The notes under the pieces: model-generated
Databases searched by the model: none
What the model saw: the letters and a program-made list of their open reading frames with translations, nothing else
Told to the model about the DNA's origin: nothing
In this document: one piece after another, positions 31,115-35,970 of the stretch
How positions within the stretch are numbered: position 1 is the stretch's first letter
Layout of the letters: each line of letters starts with the position of its first letter
Source: Stenotrophomonas sp. UBA7346
GTDB taxonomy: Bacteria > Pseudomonadota > Gammaproteobacteria > Xanthomonadales > Xanthomonadaceae
Direction of reading: 5' to 3'
DNA: 35,970 nucleotides
NCBI GenBank assembly: GCA_002471015.1
Contig: DKPB01000050.1
Span: 1 to 35,970 of the forward strand
Translations under genes and position numbers: made by a program

Positions 31115-32137
31115 ATGAAACAGCCATTCGTTTCCCGCCTCACCACTGCCGCGCTGGCCTTTGCGCTGACCCTCAGCGCCGGTGCGGCATTCGCCCGCGA
31201 CGTGCAGCTGCTCAACGTGTCCTATGACCCCACCCGCGAGCTGTACCGCGATTTCAACGCCGCCTTCGCCAAGCACTGGAAGGAGACCAAGGGCGACAAC
31301 GTCAGCATCGAGACGTCGCACGGCGGTTCCGGCAAGCAGGCGCGCACGGTGATCGACGGTATCGAAGCCGACGTGGTTACCTTGGCCCTGGCCTATGACG
31401 TGGATGCCATCGCCGACAAGGCCAAGCTGCTGCCGGCCAACTGGGAAAGCCGCCTGCCCGACAACAGCGCGCCTTACACCTCGACCATCGTGTTCCTGGT
31501 GCGCAAGGGCAACCCCAAGGGCATCCGTGACTGGCCCGACCTGCTGCGCAGCGGCGTGTCGGTGGTGACGCCCAACCCCAAGACCTCCGGTGGCGCGCGT
31601 TGGAACTACCTGGCCGCCTGGGCCTATGCCGACCACATCTTCAAGGGTGATCGCGACAAGGTGCTGAACTATATGCGCGCGCTGTTCCGCAACGTGCCGG
31701 TGCTCGATACCGGTGCGCGCGGCGCGACGACCACCTTTGTCCAGCGTGGCATCGGTGATGTGTTGCTGGCCTGGGAGAACGAGGCCTTCCTGGCGCAGGA
31801 AGAGCTGGGCCCGGACAAGTTCGAGATCGTGGTGCCCAAGCTGTCGATCCTGGCGGAACCGTCGGTGGCGTTGCTGGATCGCAATGTCGACCGCCACGGC
31901 ACCCGCGAGGTCGCCCAGGCCTATCTGCAATACCTGTACTCGCCCGAAGGCCAACGCATCGCCGCCCGCCATTACTACCGCCCGCGCTCGCCGCAGTACG
32001 CCGATCGTGCCGACGTGGCGCGCTTCCCGCAGGTGCAGTTGGTGACCATCCGCAGCGCCTTCGGCTCCTGGGCCCGGGCACAGTCCGAGCACTTCGCCGA
32101 CGGCGGTGTCTTCGACCAGATCCAGGCGAGCAAGTAA
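31115..32137 (+). CDS. sbp: Sulfate (thiosulfate)-binding periplasmic protein
   Basis: A 340-residue periplasmic solute-binding protein. The signal peptide ends ...SAGAAFA before RDVQLLNVSYDPTRELYRDF, the standard N-terminus of Sbp/CysP proteins. Other family stretches are SHGGSGKQARTVIDG, which helps form the anion pocket, VVTPNPKTSGGARWNYLAAW and LLAWENEAFL. It binds sulfate or thiosulfate and hands it to the CysTWA transporter. The porin gene lies 12 bases upstream and cysT starts 3 bases downstream, so all five genes form one operon. Length is normal for the family. Sulfate versus thiosulfate preference is not decidable from sequence alone. Confidence 0.96.
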   Translation: MKQPFVSRLTTAALAFALTLSAGAAFARDVQLLNVSYDPTRELYRDFNAAFAKHWKETKGDNVSIETSHGGSGKQARTVIDGIEADVVTLALAYDVDAIADKAKLLPANWESRLPDNSAPYTSTIVFLVRKGNPKGIRDWPDLLRSGVSVVTPNPKTSGGARWNYLAAWAYADHIFKGDRDKVLNYMRALFRNVPVLDTGARGATTTFVQRGIGDVLLAWENEAFLAQEELGPDKFEIVVPKLSILAEPSVALLDRNVDRHGTREVAQAYLQYLYSPEGQRIAARHYYRPRSPQYADRADVARFPQVQLVTIRSAFGSWARAQSEHFADGGVFDQIQASK

Positions 32138-32140
32138 ACC

Positions 32141-32998
32141 GTGTCAGCAACCGCACAAACACTGCAGCCACGTGTGCGAAGCCAACGCCGGGTACTCCCC
32201 GGCTTTGGTCTTGGTATGGGCATCACCTTGTTCTGGCTGGGATTGATCGTATTGATCCCATTGCTGGGCGTGTTCCTGAAAGCCGCGGGGCTGGGCCTGG
32301 GCGGGATCTGGCAGATATGGACCGAACCGCGTGTGCTGGCCGCGTTGCGGCTGAGTTTTGGCACCGCGTTCGCGGCTGCGGCGTTCAATACACTGATGGG
32401 CACCTTGGTCGCATGGGTATTCGTTCGCTACAGCTTCCCCGGGCGGCGCCTGTTCGATGCAATGATCGATCTGCCATTTGCCTTGCCCACCGCCGTGGCC
32501 GGTATCGCCTTGACTGCACTGTATGGCGGCCAGGGCTGGATAGGGCAATGGCTGGAGCCGCTGGGCATCAAGGTGGCGTATACGCCGCTCGGCATCGTGG
32601 TGGCCCTGGTGTTCGTTGGCCTGCCCTTCGTGGTGCGCATTGTGCAGCCGGTATTGGCTGAAGCCGAGCGCGAGTTCGAGGAGGCCTCGGCCACGCTCGG
32701 GGCCACACGCTTGCAGACCATCGTGCGCGTGGTGTTGCCAAGCCTGTGGCCGGCGATGCTGACCGGCTTTGCCTTGGCTTTCGCGCGTGGCGTGGGTGAG
32801 TACGGCTCGGTGATCTTCATCGCCGGCAACATGCCCAACGTCACCGAGATCGCGCCGCTGCTGATCACCATCCGTCTTGAAGAGTTCGACTACGCAGGTG
32901 CCACCGCCATCGCCGGGGCGATGCTGTTGCTGTCGTTCGTGTTGCTGTTGCTGGTAAATACCTTGCAGGCCCGGCTGCAGCGCAGGGGAATGCGATGA
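32141..32998 (+). CDS. cysT: Sulfate ABC transporter permease CysT (CysU)
   Basis: A 285-residue permease with about six membrane helices. The cytoplasmic EAA loop, which docks to the ATPase, reads EFEEASATLGATRLQTIVRV. The stretch DLPFALPTAVAGIALTALYG and late GEYGSVIFIAGNMPNVTEIA are typical of CysT. It forms the membrane channel with CysW for uptake of sulfate from Sbp. The start is GTG at 32141, three bases after the sbp stop, and its end overlaps the cysW start by four bases (ATGA), a sign of translational coupling. Length fits the family (about 277 in E. coli). Confidence 0.96.
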   Translation: MSATAQTLQPRVRSQRRVLPGFGLGMGITLFWLGLIVLIPLLGVFLKAAGLGLGGIWQIWTEPRVLAALRLSFGTAFAAAAFNTLMGTLVAWVFVRYSFPGRRLFDAMIDLPFALPTAVAGIALTALYGGQGWIGQWLEPLGIKVAYTPLGIVVALVFVGLPFVVRIVQPVLAEAEREFEEASATLGATRLQTIVRVVLPSLWPAMLTGFALAFARGVGEYGSVIFIAGNMPNVTEIAPLLITIRLEEFDYAGATAIAGAMLLLSFVLLLLVNTLQARLQRRGMR

Positions 32999-33936
32999 AC
33001 GAATGGGTGTCGGACTTGCCGGTGGCAATCGCGCGTGATGAGCGGGTGTCCAAACCGCAGCAGGTGACCAGTGAGCCGCGCTGGGTGCAGGTGCTGCTGA
33101 TCCTGGGCGCGTTGGTTTTTTTGCTGTCCTTCCTGCTGCTGCCGCTGGTGCTGGTATTCGTCGAGGCGCTGCGTGGCGGTGTGCTGGCGTTCTGGAACGC
33201 GATCAGTGATCCGGATGCACTTTCCGCGATACGCCTGACCTTGTTGGTGACAGCAATAGTCGTGCCGTTGAACCTGATTTTCGGCGTGGCGGCGGCATGG
33301 GTGGTGAGCAAGCACAACTTCCCGGGCAAACGCTGGCTGGTGACCCTGATCGACCTGCCGTTCTCGGTGTCACCGGTGGTGGCGGGTCTGGTCTTCATCC
33401 TGCTGTTCGGTCGCGATGGTTGGTTCTGGCCGTTGATCGAGGACGGGCTGCGCCTGCACCTGCCGGTGCTGGGCGAAACATTGCTGCAGCTGCCACGCAT
33501 CGTGTTCGCGATCCCGGGCATCGTGCTGGCCACGGTGTTTGTCACCTTTCCCTTCATTGCCCGCGAGCTGATGCCGCTGATGGAGCAGCAGGGCAGCGAC
33601 GAGGAGCTGGCGGCGCTGACCCTGGGCGCCAATGCCTGGCAGATGTTCTGGAAAGTGACCCTGCCCAATATCCGCTGGGGCCTGTTGTACGGCGTGCTGT
33701 TGTGCAGCGCGCGGGCGATGGGTGAGTTCGGCGCGGTGTCGGTGGTGTCCGGGCATATCCGTGGGCGCACCAATACGCTGCCGTTGCACGTGGAGATTCT
33801 CTACAACGAATACGCCTACAGCGCTGCGTTTGCCTGCGCATCACTGCTGGCTGCCACCGCCTTGCTGACGCTGGTGGTGAAATCTTTCCTGGAATGGCGC
33901 CATGGTCAGTCGCTGGCTGCCGCACACCGTCATTGA
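32995..33936 (+). CDS. cysW: Sulfate ABC transporter permease CysW
   Basis: A 313-residue permease with six predicted helices and a longer than usual hydrophilic N-terminus (about 1-32, including VSKPQQVTSEPRW). Characteristic stretches are DLPFSVSPVVAGLVFILLFG, FVTFPFIARELMPLMEQQG, the EAA loop DEELAALTLGANAWQMFWKV, and GEFGAVSVVSGHIRGRTNTL. It pairs with CysT to form the channel of the sulfate importer. Its ATG overlaps the cysT stop, and cysA starts 7 bases after its own stop. The extra N-terminal residues could be an annotation issue, but no better downstream start is obvious. Confidence 0.96.
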   Translation: MNEWVSDLPVAIARDERVSKPQQVTSEPRWVQVLLILGALVFLLSFLLLPLVLVFVEALRGGVLAFWNAISDPDALSAIRLTLLVTAIVVPLNLIFGVAAAWVVSKHNFPGKRWLVTLIDLPFSVSPVVAGLVFILLFGRDGWFWPLIEDGLRLHLPVLGETLLQLPRIVFAIPGIVLATVFVTFPFIARELMPLMEQQGSDEELAALTLGANAWQMFWKVTLPNIRWGLLYGVLLCSARAMGEFGAVSVVSGHIRGRTNTLPLHVEILYNEYAYSAAFACASLLAATALLTLVVKSFLEWRHGQSLAAAHRH

Positions 33937-33943
33937 GGTCGCA

Positions 33944-34987
33944 ATGAACATCCGCATACACAACCTGGGCAAACAGTACGGCACGTTCCCCGCGCTCGAC
34001 GGGGTGAGCCTGGATATCCGCAGTGGCGAGTTGCTGGCCTTGCTGGGGCCCTCCGGCTCGGGCAAGACCACCTTGCTGCGTGCACTTGCCGGGCTGGAAC
34101 ATCCCGAGCGTGGTGAGATCCTGTTCGATGGCGAGGACGCAACCGGCTTGAGCGTGCAGGCGCGCCGCGCCGGTTTCGTGTTCCAGCATTACGCCTTGTT
34201 CAAGCATCTGGACGTGCGCCGCAATATCGCCTTCGGGCTGGAAGTACGGCGCGGCGCCGACCGTTGGCCGAAGGCGCGCATCGACGCCAAGGTCGATGAG
34301 CTGCTGGCGCTGGTACAACTCGACGGGCTGGGCGGGCGCTACCCGGCGCAGCTGTCCGGTGGGCAACGGCAGCGCGTGGCGCTGGCGCGCGCGCTGGCGA
34401 TCGAACCGCGCGTGCTGCTGCTGGATGAACCCTTCGGCGCGCTGGATGCCCAGGTACGCCGCGACCTGCGGCGCTGGCTGCGCGAACTGCATGACCGCAC
34501 CGGGCTGACCACGGTGTTCGTCACCCACGATCAGGAAGAGGCGCTGGAACTGGCTGACCGTGTCGCCATTCTCAACCGTGGCCGCATCGAGCAGGTGGGC
34601 ACGCCGGGCGAGGTGTACGACCAACCGGCGTCCCCGTTCGTGTATGGGTTTGTCGGCGAGGCCAACCGGTTGCCGGCGCGCGCGCAGGGGCAGACGCTGG
34701 AAGTGGCTGGAGCACAGTGGCCACGGACCAGCGCAGTACCGGATGGTGAGGCGTTGGAGGTGTTCGTGCGGCCCGAGGATCTGGTGGTCGAGGCCGATGG
34801 TGACTGGCAGGCCACGGTCGGGCTGGTACAGCGTAGCGGCCCACGCCAGCGACTGCGCGCGCGCCTGGCTGGCGCAACTACCGAGTTGGAAGTGGAGTTG
34901 CCAGCCGATGCGCCGGCCTATGCGGCCGGCCAGTCAATCAGGCTCGGAGCCCGTCGCTACGGGGTCTTTCCAGCGGCGGCAGGCTGA
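33944..34987 (+). CDS. cysA: Sulfate ABC transporter ATP-binding protein CysA
   Basis: A 347-residue ATPase. The nucleotide-binding domain (1-240) has Walker A GPSGSGKTT, the Q-loop in FVFQHYALF, the signature LSGGQRQRVALARAL, Walker B VLLLDEPFGALD and the H-loop FVTHD. The C-terminal part (about 240-345) is a TOBE-like regulatory domain with VRPEDLVVE. It drives sulfate or thiosulfate import through CysTW. ATG 33944 is chosen because GAGGTCGCA precedes it and the protein then begins MNIRIHNLGKQYG; a GTG or ATG in the end of cysW would add 14 residues. It is the last gene of the operon; no clear terminator follows. Confidence 0.97.
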   Translation: MNIRIHNLGKQYGTFPALDGVSLDIRSGELLALLGPSGSGKTTLLRALAGLEHPERGEILFDGEDATGLSVQARRAGFVFQHYALFKHLDVRRNIAFGLEVRRGADRWPKARIDAKVDELLALVQLDGLGGRYPAQLSGGQRQRVALARALAIEPRVLLLDEPFGALDAQVRRDLRRWLRELHDRTGLTTVFVTHDQEEALELADRVAILNRGRIEQVGTPGEVYDQPASPFVYGFVGEANRLPARAQGQTLEVAGAQWPRTSAVPDGEALEVFVRPEDLVVEADGDWQATVGLVQRSGPRQRLRARLAGATTELEVELPADAPAYAAGQSIRLGARRYGVFPAAAG

Positions 34988-35023
34988 ATAGGGCGGGTCG
35001 GGGCGGTCGGGGTGAAATAGATG

Positions 35024-35052
35024 TTGCATCGCAATATACTTGCGGTTAAATA
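35024..35052 (+). promoter_or_regulatory. Candidate promoter for the TorF-type gene
   Basis: TTGCAT (35024-35029) and TAAATA (35047-35052) are separated by 17 bases, within an AT-rich patch, about 55 bases before the gene start. Confidence 0.5.
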
Positions 35053-35107
35053 TTTGTGAATCGGGCTCTGTCTGATCCCGATACCCCCACTTCCTGGAGA
35101 GATCTGC

Positions 35108-35860
35108 ATGATGCACAACAAGCGTCTTGTCGCCGTGGCCTGCGCCGCCCTGTTGTCCGTTCCGTTTGCCGTCAGTGCCCAGGAGAGTGAGGAATCCACC
35201 TCTCCGTTCAGCGCCAGCTTTGGCGTGACCACCGATTACGTGTTCCGTGGTGTGTCGCAGACGGACAACGGCCCGGCATTCCAGGCGGGCGCCAACTACA
35301 CCGCACCGTTTGGCCTGTACGTGGGCGTGTGGGGCTCGAACGTCGATTTCGGCGACGGCGGCCCGAACTTCGAAGTCGATTACAACATCGGTTGGAGCAA
35401 GGACCTGAGCGACAGCTGGAACCTCGACCTGGGTGTGAACCGTTACACCTACGAAGGCGCTTCCAGCGGTTATGGCGACATCGATTACAACGAGTATCTG
35501 GCCAAGGTGACCTGGACCGGCCCGGTCACCATCAGCGGCCTGCTGGGTTATGCCGATGACTACAGCAACACCGGCGCCAAGCAGACCTACGCGGCACTGG
35601 AAGCCAGCTACGACATCGGTGACAGCGGCTTCTCCGTCGGTGCTTCGGCCGGCTACACCTCGATCAAGGAAGAGGCCAACGAATGGCCGCGTCGTGCCGA
35701 CTACTACGATGGCTCGGTCTCGGTATCCAAGGCCTTCGGCCCGGCGACCGCCACCCTGGGCTACTACGACACCTTCGGTTCGGATGCCTCGCTGCTGCGC
35801 CGCGAGTCGGACACTTACAAGCCGGGCGTGGTGTTCACCGTGTCGGTGGACGTGCCCTGA
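35108..35860 (+). CDS. TorF family putative porin
   Basis: A 250-residue outer-membrane protein. A signal peptide (MMHNKRLVAVACAALLSVPF, then AVSAQ) leads into an all-beta protein. The stretch SFGVTTDYVFRGVSQTDNGP is the hallmark of the TorF/gcw_chp family. Repeated amphipathic strands follow (YVGVWGSNVDFGDGG, FEVDYNIGWSKDLSDSWNLD, YNEYLAKVTWTGP), and the C-terminus FTVSVDVP is strand-like. Family members are predicted small barrels; the solute is unknown. The start could be ATG 35108 or the next codon, 35111; GGAGAGATCTGC lies upstream. It has its own promoter and a strong terminator, so it is probably transcribed alone rather than with cysA. Confidence 0.88.
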   Translation: MMHNKRLVAVACAALLSVPFAVSAQESEESTSPFSASFGVTTDYVFRGVSQTDNGPAFQAGANYTAPFGLYVGVWGSNVDFGDGGPNFEVDYNIGWSKDLSDSWNLDLGVNRYTYEGASSGYGDIDYNEYLAKVTWTGPVTISGLLGYADDYSNTGAKQTYAALEASYDIGDSGFSVGASAGYTSIKEEANEWPRRADYYDGSVSVSKAFGPATATLGYYDTFGSDASLLRRESDTYKPGVVFTVSVDVP

Positions 35861-35880
35861 TCCAAGCATGATACGTAAAG

Positions 35881-35906
35881 AAAAAGGCGCCGAAAGGCGC
35901 CTTTTT
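35881..35906 (+). terminator. Strong intrinsic terminator after the TorF-type gene
   Basis: AAAAAGGCGCC (35881-35891) pairs perfectly with GGCGCCTTTTT (35896-35906) around a GAAA tetraloop. The T-run is immediate. With the A-tract on the other side it would also work in reverse. Confidence 0.92.
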
Positions 35907-35908
35907 CC

Positions 35909-35970
35909 GTGGTGCCGGCCCATGGTCGGCATTACCGGTAACGCCAATGCCGACCATGGGTCGGCACTAC
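35909..35970. repeat. Variant SMAG/REP inverted pair at the window end
   Basis: A forward copy at 35909-35931 and a reverse copy at 35948-35970 flank TTACCGGTAACGCCAA. The core differs from the other copies (TGCCGACCATGGGTCGGCA instead of TGCCGAGCATGGCTCGGCA), but the paired positions change together, so the hairpin is kept. The array may continue beyond the window. Confidence 0.88.

Noticed and set aside
30245..32092. 615-codon minus-strand frame opposite the porin and sbp genes
   Set aside because: It spans two well-supported plus-strand genes and their junction, with no domain features.

Overview
The window reads as chromosomal DNA from a Stenotrophomonas-type member of the Xanthomonadaceae. 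Three things point there: a high-GC core gene set (rpsD-rpoA-rplQ, class II DAHP synthase, typA, mdh, prpE, an OmpA with a thrombospondin type 3 linker); many short palindromic repeats that start with GTAG and contain TGCCGAGCATGGCTCGGCA, which match the SMAG/REP elements known from Stenotrophomonas maltophilia; and a matching REP-associated tyrosine transposase (RAYT). This is inferred from memory of these families; no database search was run. No rRNA, tRNA, CRISPR array, integrase or prophage module is visible.

Layout. Positions 1-2003 hold the end of the alpha ribosomal operon (rpsD partial, rpoA, rplQ), with perfect hairpins in both spacers. Next come dsbB and a class II DAHP synthase gene (2148-4059). 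A single-copy RAYT gene (4246-4689) lies inside eight SMAG copies, four of which form a 57-bp tandem array. On the minus strand are typA and a DUF2127 membrane protein gene, probably co-transcribed (4949-7278). On the plus strand follow ppiB and mdh, then a small surface-glycan group: a polyprenyl-phosphate-type GT2, a GT-C/ArnT-like membrane glycosyltransferase, and the wreck of an OafA-type acyltransferase (frameshift plus large internal deletion, 11899-12338).

From 12456 to 18248 are an RluA-type pseudouridine synthase, prpE with a perfect palindrome upstream, an unnamed 159-residue protein, a SUFU-domain protein, a beta-class GST and a SleB-type cell-wall hydrolase. A 502-bp gene-free spacer follows. 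fadH (minus) and an LtaS-like sulfatase-fold membrane protein (plus) are divergent around a small dyad. A YczE-type membrane protein and an MDR oxidoreductase (both minus) precede a strongly expressed-looking OmpA porin gene (25134-26234).

From 26411 to 28157, two small exported proteins that share a 35-residue C-terminal module flank an RsuA/RluB-type pseudouridine synthase gene. Then comes kbl (minus). Divergent from it is a compact transport operon: an OprP/OprO-family porin followed by sbp-cysT-cysW-cysA, which together would carry sulfate from outer membrane to cytoplasm. The window ends with a TorF-type putative porin, a strong terminator and a variant SMAG pair.

Most of the window is ordinary core genome. 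The most interesting items are the paired secreted proteins around the pseudouridine synthase, the RAYT/SMAG neighbourhood with its tandem array, the decayed acyltransferase next to intact glycosyltransferases, the porin that is phosphate-type by family but sulfate-type by context, and the solitary SUFU protein. I saw no complete, clearly new multi-gene system.
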